From: Brugia malayi | Taxonomy: Eukaryota > Nematoda > Chromadorea > Rhabditida > Onchocercidae | Assembly: GCF_000002995.4 (NCBI RefSeq) | Contig: NW_025062291.1 | Location: forward strand, 24,730 to 88,729 | Direction: 5' to 3' | Length of the DNA: 64,000 bases | Shown: positions 13,834 through 25,945 of the stretch, in pieces | How the letters are laid out: each line of letters starts with the position of its first letter | Numbering within the stretch: position 1 is the first letter of the stretch | The notes under the pieces: generated by a model | Database searches by the model: none | Seen by the model: only the letters and a program-made list of their open reading frames with translations | Told to the model about the DNA's origin: nothing | Translations under genes and position numbers: made by a program

Positions 13834-14929
13834 GGTACTGGTCATTTACGGTGTGGGCAATTGACAACATAAATAAGAAAATAAACTTTAATAACTATGT
13901 CTTTTTTAATATTCGAGAAGTGATATTAATAAGATTTTTAATTTGTCGTAGATTTAATTCATTTCTGCAGCTAAAATTAATTTTTGTTTGAAAGCTTAAG
14001 ATAGAATTTTATGAAAGTTTTATGATTTGCAATGAATCAAAACCTTTTTTGTATATTAGACTTTTTTCTATAATTCCTAGTAATATCAAATTTTACTTTA
14101 ATTAAATGTTAAAACTGTTAAAAAATATATATTCATTAAAAAAAGTTAGATATTTCGAGCTTAATTGATCAATTTATATGCATTGCATAGGTACTGGTCA
14201 TTTACGGTTGCTCATTTGATCAGCATAAATAACTAAATAAACTTTAAAAATTAAGTTTCAATCAATATTCGACTAGCGAAATTGATTAAATTTTTAATTT
14301 ATCACGGTTTTAATTCATTCCTACAATTCAAATTAATTTTTATTTCAAATTTAAATATCAAATTCTGTGAAAATTTAATGATTAATTAGAGTTTTGTATA
14401 TTAAACAGTAAGATGAATCCCTGTATTGTCAAAATTTATTTTAATTAAATGTTAAAATATTATAAATATCAATTCTTTAAAAAAAAAAAATAGATAATTT
14501 GAGCTTAGTTGATTAATTTATGAGCGTTCCATAGTACTGGTTATTTACGGTGTAGTCATTTGACCAACATTAATAATAAAATAAGCTTTAATAATTAACT
14601 TTTAATCGATATTTTATTAGCAAAATTAATTAAAATCTTTATTTGTCATGGGTTTATTTCATTCTTACAATTATAATTAATTTTTTTTCCAAATTTAAAT
14701 ACCATAATTTATGAAAATTGTATAATTTTTGAAAGTTTTGGTATATTAAACTATGAAATAAATTCCGGCATTGCCAAATTTCACTTTAATTAAATGTTAA
14801 AACTATTAAAAAATATCAATTCGTAAAGAAAATTAGATATTTTGAGCTTAATTGAATAATTTATAAGCGTTGCATGGGTACTGGTCACATACATTGTGGT
14901 CATTTGATCAGCATAAATAATTAAATAAT

Positions 14930-14997
14930 GCTTAGGCTTAGGCTTAGGGTGTACTTAGGCTTAGGCTTAGGGTATACTTAGGCTTAGGCTTAAGCAT
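14930..14997 (+). repeat. Long interstitial telomere-repeat block
   Basis: One of the longest blocks: TTAGGC pairs interrupted twice, once by GGGTGTAC and once by GGGTATAC. It is flanked by AAATAATGCTTA on the left and TAAGCATTATTT on the right, a perfect 12-bp inverted repeat. Its mirror copy is at about 21,132-21,199, and a similar three-part block is at 43,434-43,497. The third part looks like an internal duplication of the usual two-part block. Confidence 0.85.
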
Positions 14998-16747
14998 TAT
15001 TTCAAATCTAAAAATTAATTTTGGTGAAAATTTTATAATTTGCAACAGTTTTTGTATATTAAACGAGGAAATAATTTCTAGTTTTATCAATTTTGATTTT
15101 AATTAAATGTTAAAATATCGAAAATCATCAATTAATTAAAATAAAATGGATATTTTGAACTTAATTGATTAATTTGTGTGCATTGCATAGGTACTGGTCG
15201 CATACATTGTGGTCATTTGACCAGCATAAATATTTAAATAAACTTTTATAATTAAGTTTTAATCAATATTTGATTAGCAAAACGAATTCAATTTTAAATT
15301 AGTGACGGTTTTAATTCATTCTCACAATTAAAATTAATTTTTATTTCAAATTTAAATATCAAATTTTATGAATATTCAATGATTTATAAGGGTTTTGTAT
15401 ATTAAACTGTAAAATGAATCCCTGTATTGTCAAAATTTAATTTAATTAAATGTTAAAATATTTAAAAATATCAATTCTTTAAAAAAAAATAGATATTTTG
15501 AATTAATTGATTAATTTATAAGCGTTGCATAGATACTGGTCACATACATTGTGGTCATTTGATCAGCATAAATAATTAAATAAACTTTAAGAATTGAGTT
15601 TTGATTAAAATTTCACTTGTGAAAATAATAAAATTTTTAATTAGTCATAGATCTAATTCATTTTTACAATTAATGCTAATTTTTAATTCAAATTTAAAAT
15701 TGATTTTTATGAAAATCCTATAATTTGTAAGAATTTTTGCATAATAAACTGGAAAACAAACCCTACTATTATCAAATTTAATCTTAATTAAATGTTAAAA
15801 AATTAAGAAATATCAAAACATTAAAAAAATAGGTATTTTGAACATAATTCATAAGCGTTGAATAGTACTGGTCACATACATCGCGGTAATTTGACATTTT
15901 AAATAATAAAAAAGTGCTTAGGCTTAGGCTTAGGGTATATTTAGGCTTAGGCTTAAGCATTATTTCAAATCTAAAAATTGATTTTGGTGAAAATTTTATA
16001 ATTTGCAACAGTTTTTGTATATTAAACGAGGAAATAATTTCTAGTTTTATCAATTTTGATTTTAATTAAATGTTAAAATATCGAAAATCATCAATTAATT
16101 AAAATAAAATGGATATTTTGAACTTAATTGATTAATTTGTGTGCATTGCATAGGTACTGGTCGCATACATTGTGGTCATTTGACCAGCATAAATATTTGA
16201 ATAAACTTTAATAATTAAGTTTTAATCAATATTTGATTAGCAAAACTAATTAAATTTTAAATTAGTGACGGTTTTAATTCATTCTCACAATTATAATAAA
16301 TTTTTATTTCAAAAAATCTGGATTTTGTGAAACATATTAATCTACAAAATAAATTCTAGCAATATCAAAAAGTAATTTTAAATAATTGTTAAAATATTAA
16401 AAAATAACAAATCATTAAAAAAATAGATATTTTGTACTTAATTGATTGAATTTTATGCGTTGCAAGGTACTGGTCACACACACCGTGGTCATTTGACCAG
16501 CAAAAATAATAAAATAAACTTTAGAAATTAATTAAATTTTTAATTTTTCACGATTTTAATTCATTCTTACAATTAAAATTAATTTATATTTCAAATTTAA
16601 ATAATACAATTATAAAAATCCCATAATTTGTACGGGTATTTGCATACTGAACTAGGTAAGAATTCCTACTATTATCAAAATTTAATTTCAAAGGATGTTA
16701 AAGTATTAAAAAAAAATCATTTAATAAAAAAAAAAAATTGATGATTA

Positions 16748-17331
16748 TACTTGTTGTGCATGTTGATCTAGGTTCCATTCTAATCTTCATTGCATCAACA
16801 CCTGCATCAACATTAATTACGTCAATCTCTTCTCTGACCATAGTTTCACATCTTTCTATACCATCCTTTTTACCAGTACCAACTGCAGCGGCAACTCTGA
16901 GCCGCCCTTAAGCATCATTACATGAATTAGGGTATCTATTGTATTTCTTAATATCTTTAACTGTGATCAAATCTATAGAGTAGGTGTTTTCATCTATGAC
17001 CAAAAGCTTTTCTATTCTATTCTCATGCAATAGTTTCATTGCTGAAGCGCTCCCGTATTGTAACTAACTTCTCTTTTGTCATTACCTCGGGGACTTTTAT
17101 ACTTTTTTCTGATTTTTTTAACCATCAATAAACCTTATATCTCTGTTACTTAAAACTCTGACTAACTTGCATTGATCAACCACAGGAATACCAGAAGCTT
17201 TTTCAATAATGAAATTGCTTCTGCAACTGTTTTATCAGGGGAACAACACAGTCTGAAGTAGAGGAGTCAATAGTCAATTGCTTATGTAATCCACTGACTT
17301 TTTTTGCTGCTTTCTTTTTGTACTCATGTAT
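16748..17331 (-). pseudogene. guaB: IMP dehydrogenase remnant (Wolbachia-type), truncated copy
   Basis: Inverted copy of the guaB remnant at 35,480-36,110. On this strand it reads KAAKKVSGLHKQLTIDS, then CBS-domain-like pieces (GIPVVDQCKLV, NRDIRFIDG, VPEVMTKEKLVTIRE, RIEKLLVIDEN, LITVKDIKKYNRYPN) and part of the barrel (VAAAVGTGKKDGIERCE). Frames change repeatedly. IMP dehydrogenase makes XMP from IMP with NAD in guanine nucleotide synthesis. The active-site cysteine region (GPGSICTT in the family) appears as EPRSTCTT, right at the truncation. This copy stops at the inverted-repeat break and lacks the last 47 bp or so present in the other arm. It is non-functional. Confidence 0.8.
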
Positions 17332-17344
17332 GAGAGACACATTG

Positions 17345-17745
17345 CTTTGGTCGGTGTGGCTCAGTCGGTAGAGCATCAGCTTGTGGTACTGGGTGCGGCT
17401 AGTTCGGCTCTGCTCACTCTCTCCAGGAAGATCGTTCCCTGCCTTATGATGAGTACTAAATTAGTGTGCAATTACACAGCCAGCAAAGGCTCCTTGAATA
17501 ATCCGAGTGGGTGTGGCTCAGTTGGTAGGGCATCAGCTTGTGGCATTGAGTGCGGCTAGCTCGGCTCTGCTCGCTGCCCTCACTTAAAATCTCCTCTGCA
17601 TTATTATGAGTCTTTAATCAGCCAGCAAAAACTCACTCCCCAAACCATCTAAGTGGGTATGTGCGCCTAGTTCGGTTCTGGTCGCTCTCCCAAATGAAAT
17701 CTCCCTTGCGCAAAATGATGAGTAGTCCTAAACACAGCAAAAACT
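17345..17745 (+). repeat. tRNA-derived SINE-like units, three in tandem
   Basis: Two units start with an RNA polymerase III A-box match, TGGCTCAGTCGG at 17,357-17,368 and TGGCTCAGTTGG at 17,514-17,525, 157 bp apart. A B-box-like GTTCGGCTC at 17,402-17,410 lies 45 nt after the first A box. A third unit has lost its A box but keeps GTTCGGTTC at 17,670-17,678. All share a tail with TGATGAGT or ATGAGT followed by CAGCAAA. The heads resemble tRNA D- and T-arm regions, but no full cloverleaf forms. The tandem set lies between two Wolbachia-derived pieces, so it arrived after the bacterial DNA or joined the two pieces. Confidence 0.7.
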
Positions 17746-18461
17746 CTCTAAATCATCTGAAAATTCCAATAAACGATTGTCAGACATGTTATGTTCAACC
17801 TACTGTCTTCATCAGATGTACCTCAACTTCTTGACTAAATTTAACGAAGTTGGTAAGGAATATAGCATTATCGTCAATAAACGCACAGGGCAGTTTATAT
17901 ATCTATTGTCTCTTTATTTAAAAGAAGGTTTTTTGCCATCTTCATCTTCTATACCAAGCTTTTAGTTATTTTGTACATTTGATGCTCAGAAGTAAAATCT
18001 ATTACTCCTTTAGAATCTAATTCTTCTTTTTGCTTTCGGATAACTAATAGAATATTAAATCTTCAGTAAAGCCAGAAGCAGACGATACACCAATTAGTGC
18101 TGCAATTCTTTCTGAAAGTTGGAGAGCAGTGAGCAACATCAGGCGCCGTCTCATGCTTGAACCTATAATTATTTGCTTGCCGTTACGAGTTACTCTAACA
18201 CAATTTTTTTGCCAATCACTCATCGTGTAATCAGTATAATCAGCACCTGACTAACCAATAACCATGACCAAAGTAATCAAATAACATAAATGCTATATGA
18301 GTTTCTTGACAAAATTTTTAAATAGCAGCTGTTCTAATTCCTTTCATATTGAATGAAAATCCACCAAAAAAGACTATGGAAGCTTTTTTTTTTTTCCTTT
18401 GTAGCTCACAATGTGCTATGTACTTACTGTTTTCATCAAGCAAAGTAATGCTGTAATCCAT
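17741..18461 (-). pseudogene. Alpha/beta hydrolase remnant (Wolbachia-type), copy 1
   Basis: Inverted copy of 34,350-35,070. It starts with MDYSITLLDENSKYIAHCEL and continues in other frames with FFGGFSFNMKGIRT, HIAFMLFDYFGHGY, IIIGSSM, LTALQLSERIAALIGVSSAS and VIDFTSEH. The GSS at the nucleophile elbow matches the family's G-x-S-x-G turn, but the following glycines are changed (SMRRR). At least four frameshifts or stops break it, and the C-terminal part with the catalytic His is cut short by the SINE-like units. The substrate is unknown. Confidence 0.7.
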
Positions 18462-21131
18462 GTTATTTTGGTATAGCAACCTGACTATCGTTTACTTGAT
18501 CAGATCTGCAATTTCCTGCGGACTCTTGGAAATTATAAAATTTTCACCAAAATCAATTTTTAGATTTGAAATAATGCTTAAGCCTAAGCCTAAGTACACC
18601 CTAAGCCTAAGCCTAAGCATTTTTTTATTATTTAAAATGTCAAATGACCGCGATGTATGTGACCAGTACTATTCAACGCTTATAAATTAATTAAGTTCAA
18701 AATATCTATTTTTTTAATGTTTTGATATTTCTTAATTTTTCAACATTTAATTAAGATTAAATTTGATAATAGTAGGGTTTATTTTCCAGTTTATTATGCA
18801 AAAATTCTTACAAATTATAGGATTTTCATAAAAATCAATTTTAAATTTAAATTAAAAATTAGCATTAATTGTAAAAATGAATTACATCTATGACTAATTT
18901 TAAAATTTTATTATTTTCACGAGTGAAATTTTAATTCAAAACTCAATTCTTAAAGTTTATTTAATTATTTATGCTGATCAAATGACCACAATGTATGTGA
19001 CCAGTACCTGTGCAATGCAAACAAATTAATCAATTAAGTTCAAATTATCTAATTTTTTAAATGATTCGATTTTTTTTAATATTTCAACATTTAATTAAAA
19101 TGATTCTTTGATATTGCTAGAATTTATTTTATAGTTTAATATACAAAATCCTAACAAATTATTGAATTTTCATAAAATTTGAAATAAGAATTGATTTCAA
19201 TTGTAAGAATGAATCAAAACCGTGATAAATTAAAAATTTTAGTTAATTTTGCCTATCAAATATTAATTAAAACTTAATTATTAAAGTTTATTTTATTATT
19301 AATGTTTGTCAAATGACCACACCGTAAATAACTAGTACTATGGAACGCTTATAAATTAATCAGTTAAGCTCAAATTATCTATTTTTTTTTAAACAATTGA
19401 TATTTATAATATTTTAACATTTAATTAAAATAAATTTTGACAACACAGGGATTCATTTTACTTTTTAATATACAAAACTCTAATAAATCATTAAATTTTC
19501 ACAGAATTTGATATTTAAATTTGAAATAAAAATTAATTTGAATTGTAAGGATGAATTAAAACCGTGATAAATTAAAAATTTAATCAATTTCGCTGGTCGA
19601 ATATTGATTGAAACTTAATTTTTAAAGTTTATTTAGTTATTTATGCTGATCAAATGAGCAACCGTAGATGATACAAATAAATCAATTAAGCTCAAAATAT
19701 CTAACTTTTTTTAATGAATAATATATTTTTTAACAGTTTTAACATTTAATTAAAGTAAAATTTGATATTACTAGAAATTATAGAAAAAAGTCTAATATAC
19801 AAAAAAGGTTTTGATTCATTGCAAATCATAAAACTTTCATAAAATTCTATCTTAAGCTTTCAAACAAAAATTAATTTTAGCTGCAGAAATGAATTAAATC
19901 TACGACAAATTAAAAATTTTATTAATTTTGCTTCTCAAATATTAAAAAAAGCTTAGTTATTGAAATTTATGTTGTCAATTGACCACACCGTAACTGACCG
20001 TTATCCATGCAATGCATAAATTTAATCAATTGACTTCAAAATAACTATTTTTTTTTAATGAATTGATATTTCTTAATAGTTTTAACATTTAATTAAAATC
20101 AAAATTGATAAAACTAGAAATTATTTCCTCGTTTAAGATACAAAAACTCTTGGAAATTAAAAAAATTTTCACCATAATCAATTTTTAGATTTGAAAAAAT
20201 GCTTAAGCCTAAGCCTAAGCATTATTTTATTATTTAAAATGTCAAATGACCACAATGTATGTGACCAGTTCCCGCACTATGCGTATATAATAATCATTTT
20301 TTTTTTTTTTTTATTAAATGATATTTTTTAATACTTTAACATCCTTTGAAATTAAATTTTGATAATAGTAGGACTTCTTACCTAATTTAATATGCAAATA
20401 CCCGTACAAATTATGGGATTTTTATAAATGTATTATTTAAATTTGAAACATAAATTAATTTTAATTGTAAGAATGAAATAAAATCGTGAAAAATTAAAAA
20501 TTTAATTAATTTTGCTAATAAAATATTGATTGAAACTTAATTTCTAAAGTTTATTTTATTATATTTGCTGGTCAAATGACCATGGTGTGTGTGACCAGTA
20601 TCCATGCAATGCATACAAATTAATCAATTAAGTTCAAAATATCTATTTGTTTTAAGGAATTGAAATTTTTCAATATTTTATCATTTAATTGAAGTAAATT
20701 TTTGGTATTATTAGAATTTATTTTATAGTTTAACATGCAAAATTCTAATAAATTATTGTTTTTTCATAAAATTTAAATTTTAAATAAAGATTAATTGTAA
20801 TTGTGAGAATGAATTAAAACCGTCAAAAATTAAAAATTTAAATAATTTTGCTAATCAAATATTGATTAAAACATAATTATAAAAGTTTATTTAAATATTT
20901 ATGCTGGTCAAATGACCACAATGTATGCGACCAGTACCTATGCAATGCACACAAATTAATCAATTAAGTTCAAAATATCCATTTTATTTTAATTAATTGA
21001 TGATTTTCGATATTTTAACATTTAATTAAAATCAAAATTGATAAAACTAGAAATTATTTCCTCGTTTAATATACAAAAACTGTTGCAAATTATAAAATTT
21101 TCACCAAAATTAATTTTTAGATTTGAAATAA

Positions 21132-21199
21132 TGCTTAAGCCTAAGCCTAAGTATACCCTAAGCCTAAGCCTAAGTACACCCTAAGCCTAAGCCTAAGCA
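21132..21199 (-). repeat. Long interstitial telomere-repeat block (mirror copy)
   Basis: Three-part GCCTAA block with the interruptions GTATACCC and GTACACCC, the mirror of the block at 14,930. It keeps the AAATAATGCTTA and TAAGCATTATTT flanks. Confidence 0.85.
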
Positions 21200-22295
21200 T
21201 TATTTAATTATTTATGCTGATCAAATGACCACAATGTATGTGACCAGTACCCATGCAACGCTTATAAATTATTCAATTAAGCTCAAAATATCTAATTTTC
21301 TTTACGAATTGATATTTTTTAATAGTTTTAACATTTAATTAAAGTGAAATTTGGCAATGCCGGAATTTATTTCATAGTTTAATATACCAAAACTTTCAAA
21401 AATTATACAATTTTCATAAATTATGGTATTTAAATTTGGAAAAAAAATTAATTATAATTGTAAGAATGAAATAAACCCATGACAAATAAAGATTTTAATT
21501 AATTTTGCTAATAAAATATCGATTAAAAGTTAATTATTAAAGCTTATTTTATTATTAATGTTGGTCAAATGACTACACCGTAAATAACCAGTACTATGGA
21601 ACGCTCATAAATTAATCAACTAAGCTCAAATTATCTATTTTTTTTTTTTTAAAGAATTGATATTTATAATATTTTAACATTTAATTAAAATAAATTTTGA
21701 CAATACAGGGATTCATCTTACTGTTTAATATACAAAACTCTAATTAATCATTAAATTTTCACAGAATTTGATATTTAAATTTGAAATAAAAATTAATTTG
21801 AATTGTAGGAATGAATTAAAACCGTGATAAATTAAAAATTTAATCAATTTCGCTAGTCGAATATTGATTGAAACTTAATTTTTAAAGTTTATTTAGTTAT
21901 TTATGCTGATCAAATGAGCAACCGTAAATGACCAGTACCTATGCAATGCATATAAATTGATCAATTAAGCTCGAAATATCTAACTTTTTTTAATGAATAT
22001 ATATTTTTTAACAGTTTTAACATTTAATTAAAGTAAAATTTGATATTACTAGGAATTATAGAAAAAAGTCTAATATACAAAAAAGGTTTTGATTCATTGC
22101 AAATCATAAAACTTTCATAAAATTCTATCTTAAGCTTTCAAACAAAAATTAATTTTAGCTGCAGAAATGAATTAAATCTACGACAAATTAAAAATCTTAT
22201 TAATATCACTTCTCGAATATTAAAAAAGACATAGTTATTAAAGTTTATTTTCTTATTTATGTTGTCAATTGCCCACACCGTAAATGACCAGTACC

Positions 22296-25200
22296 TATGA
22301 AATGCACACAAATTAATCAATTAAGTTCAAAATATCCATTTCATTTTAATTAATTGATGATTTTCGATATTTTAACATTTAATGAAAATCAAAATTGATA
22401 AAACTAGAAATTATTTCCTCGTTTAATATACAGAAACTGTTGCAAATTATAAAATTTTCACCAAAATAGATTTTTAGATTTGAAATAATGCTTAAGCCTA
22501 AGCCTAAGTATACCCTAAGCCTAAGCCTAAGCATTATTTTATTATTTAAGATGTCAAATGATAACAATGTATGTGGCCAGTTCCCGCACTATGCGTATAT
22601 AATAATTATTTTTTTTTTTTTTATTAAATGATATTTTTTAATAGTTTTAACATCCTTTGAAATTAAATTTTGATAATAGTAGAACTTCTTACCTAGTTTT
22701 ATATGCAAATACCCGTATAAATTATGGGATTTTTGTAAATGTATTATTTAAATTTGAAATAAAAATTAATTTCAATTGTAAGAATGAATTAGAACAGTGG
22801 CAAATTAAAAATTTAATTAATTTTGCTCCTAAAATATCATTCAGAACTCAATTTCTAAACTTGATTTTATTATTTTTGCTGTTCAAATGATCACAATGTA
22901 TGCGATCAGTACCTATGCAATGCACACAAATTAATCAATTAAGTTCAAAATATCCATTTTTTTTTAATTAATTGATATTTTTTAATAGTTTTAACATTTA
23001 ATTAAAATCAAAATTGATAAAACTAGAAGTTATTTCCACGTTTAATATACAAAAACTCTTGCAAATTATAAAATTTTCACCAAAATCAATTTTTAGATTT
23101 GAAATAATGCTTAAACCTAAGCCTAAGTACACCCTAAGCCTAAGCCTAAGCATTTTTTTATTATTTAAAATGTCAAATGACCGCGATGTATGTGACCAGT
23201 ACTATTCAACGCTTATAAATTAATTAAGCTCAAAATATCTATTTTTTTAATGTTTTGATATTTCTTAATTTTTTAACATTTAATTAAGATTAAATTTGAT
23301 AATAGTAGGGTTTATTTTCCAGTTTATTATGCAAAAATTCTTACAAATTATAGGATTTTCATAAAAATCAATTTTAAATTTAAATTAAAAATTAGCATCA
23401 ATTGTAAAAATGAATTAGATCTATGACTAATTAAAAATTTTATTATTTTCGCCAGTGAAATTTTAATCAAAACTCAATTCTTAAAGTTTATTTAATTATT
23501 TATGCTGATCAAATGACCACGAGGTACGTGACCAGTACCTATGCAATGCACACAAATTAATCAATTAAGTTCAAAATACCACTTTTTTTTTTTTTTAAGA
23601 ATTGATATTTAAAAATATTTTAACGTATAATTAAAATAAATTCTGACAATACATGTATTCATTTCGCAAAATTGTACAAATTTCCTATATTTTGATACTT
23701 AAAATAGAAATAAAAATTAATTCTAACTGTACGAATGAATTAAAGCCGTCATTAATTAAAAATTTAATTAATTTTGCTAATAAAAAATTGATTAAAGCTT
23801 AATTATTAAAGTTTATTTTATTATTTATGTTGCCAATTGACCACACCATAAATGACCAGTACCCATGCAACGCTTATAAATTAGTCAATTAAGCTCAAAA
23901 TTTTCTTTACGAATTGATATTTTTTAATAGTTTTAACATTTTAATTAAATTGAAATTTGACAACACCGGCATTTATTTCATAGTTTATTATGCAAAAACT
24001 TTTACAAATTGCACAATTTTCTTAAATTATGGTATTTAAATTTGGAAAATAAATTAATTACAATTGTAAGAATGAAATAAAACCGTGACAAACAAAGAAT
24101 TTAATTAATTTTGCTAATAAAATGTTGATTAAAAGTTATTTTTTAAAGTTTTTTTTAATATTTTATGCTGACCAATTGACCACACCGTGACTGACCAGTA
24201 CCTATGCAACGCTTATAAACTAATCAATCAAGTTCAAATTATCTAATTTTTTTAATGATTTGATTTTTTTTTAATACTTTAACATTTAAATAAAATCAGT
24301 TTTTGATATTGCTAGAATTTATTTTATAGTTTAATATACAAAACTCTGACAAATTATTGAATTTTCATAAAATTTGATATTTAGATTTGAAATAAAAATT
24401 AATTTCAATTGTAAGAATGATTTAGAACAGTGGCAAGTTAAAAATTTAAATAATTTTGCAAATAAAACATTGTTTAAAACCTAATTTTGAATGATTATTT
24501 AATTATTTATGCCGATCAAATGACCAGTCGTAAATAACCAGTACCTATGCAATGCATATAAATTGATCAATTAAGCTCGAAATATCTAACTTTTTTTAAT
24601 GAATATATATTTTTTTAACAGTTTTAACATTTAATTAAAGTGAAATTTGATATTACTAGAAATTATTTCGTAGTCTATTGTACAAAAAAGGCTTTGATTC
24701 ATTGCAAATCATAAAATTTTCATAAAATTCGATCTTAAAATTTCAAACAAAAATTAATTTTAGCTGCAGAAATGAATTAAATCTACGACAAATTATTAAA
24801 AATCTTATTAATTTTGCTTCTCAAATATTAAAAAAAGCTTAGTTATTGAAATTTATTTTCATATTTATGTTGTCAATTGACCACACCGTAAATGACCAGT
24901 ACCTATGCAATGCACACAAATAAATCAATTAAGTTGACAAATTATTGAATTTTCATAAAAATCAATTTTAAATTTGGATTAAAATTAGCATTAATTGTAA
25001 AAATGAATTAGATCTATGACTAATTAAAAATTTTATTATTTTCACAAGTGAAACTTTAATCAAAACTCAATTCTTAAAGTTTATTTAATTATTTATGCTG
25101 ATCAAATGACCACAATGTATGCGACCAGTACCTATGCAATGCACACAAATTAATCAATTAAGTTCAAAATATCCATTTTATTTTAATTAATTGATGATTT

Positions 25201-25945
25201 TCGATATTTTAACATTTAATGAAAATCAAAATTGATAAAACTAGAAATTATTTCCTCGTTTAATATACAGAAACTGTTGCAAATTATAAAATTTTCACCA
25301 AAATAGATTTTTAGATTTGAAATAATGCTTAAGCCTAAGCCTAAGTATACCCTAAGCCTAAGCCTAAGCATTATTTTATTATTTAAGATGTCAAATGATA
25401 ACAATGTATGTGGCCAGTTCCCGCACTATGCGTATATAATAATTATTTTTTTTTTTTTTATTAAATGATATTTTTTAATAGTTTTAACATCCTTTGAAAT
25501 TAAATTTTGATAATAGTAGAACTTCTTACCTAGTTTTATATGCAAATACCCGTATAAATTATGGGATTTTTGTAAATGTATTATTTAAATTTGAAATAAA
25601 AATTAATTTCAATTGTAAGAATGAATTAGAACAGTGGCAAATTAAAAATTTAATTAATTTTGCTCCTAAAATATCATTCAGAACTCAATTTCTAAACTTG
25701 ATTTTATTATTTTTGCTGTTCAAATGATCACAATGTATGCGATCAGTACCTATGCAATGCACACAAATTAATCAATTAAGTTCAAAATATCCATTTTTTT
25801 TTAATTAATTGATATTTTTTAATAGTTTTAACATTTAATTAAAATCAAAATTGATAAAACTAGAAGTTATTTCCACGTTTAATATACAAAAACTCTTGCA
25901 AATTATAAAATTTTCACCAAAATCAATTTTTAGATTTGAAATAAT
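22296..25945 (+). repeat. Higher-order satellite repeat, right-arm array, about 1.3 copies
   Basis: Same nine-monomer unit as at 7,353-13,833, in inverted orientation, with an offset of 2,837 bp between copies. It has one unit fewer than the left arm, so the arms differ by exactly one unit. Confidence 0.85.

Larger units (their letters stand above)
3611..15265. repeat. Left arm of large nested inverted repeat
   Basis: This stretch reads as the reverse complement of 20,865-29,690. Outer positions pair with a coordinate sum near 33,302 (4,979 with 28,323; 5,822 with 27,479; 7,893 with 25,404). Inner positions pair with a sum near 36,129 (13,562 with 22,567; 13,809 with 22,320). The shift of about 2.83 kb equals one higher-order satellite unit: the left arm holds one more unit than the right. 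Pairing ends on the outside at about 3,611/29,690 and on the inside at about 15,265/20,865. Orientation change points in the arms (4,030 and 29,272) mirror each other. Confidence 0.85.
4030..16747 (-). repeat. AT-rich satellite, block 2 (reverse orientation)
   Basis: The same satellite family, now reading GGTACTGGTC on this strand. Monomers vary from about 229 to 358 bp. Telomere-type blocks in TTAGGC sense lie near 5108, 6008, 7328, 7928, 10144, 10762, 12978, 13598, 14930 and 15916. About 1 kb at 15,738-16,747 is a near-identical direct copy of about 4,935-5,942. The block ends abruptly at 16,747, where bacterial-type guaB sequence begins. I see no gene in this block. Confidence 0.9.
16748..20977. 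repeat. Left arm of 4.23-kb inverted repeat carrying a nuwt
   Basis: Reverse complement of 31,834-36,063, with a constant coordinate sum of 52,811 (17,326 with 35,485; 17,777 with 35,034; 18,460 with 34,351). The constant sum means no net indel between arms, and every frame I compared is identical. The arm contains the guaB remnant, the SINE-like units, the hydrolase remnant and about 2.4 kb of satellite. The outer break at 16,748 joins satellite to the middle of guaB; TAC matches both sides there. Confidence 0.88.

Noticed and set aside
17350..17425. Functional tRNA gene
   Set aside because: A-box and B-box-like motifs are present, but the acceptor stem and anticodon arm do not form a cloverleaf, and the units carry a SINE-like tail and are tandem.
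17326..17559. 77-codon open frame through the SINE-like units
   Set aside because: A chance reading across repeat units; the same frame appears in the inverted copy only because the DNA is duplicated.
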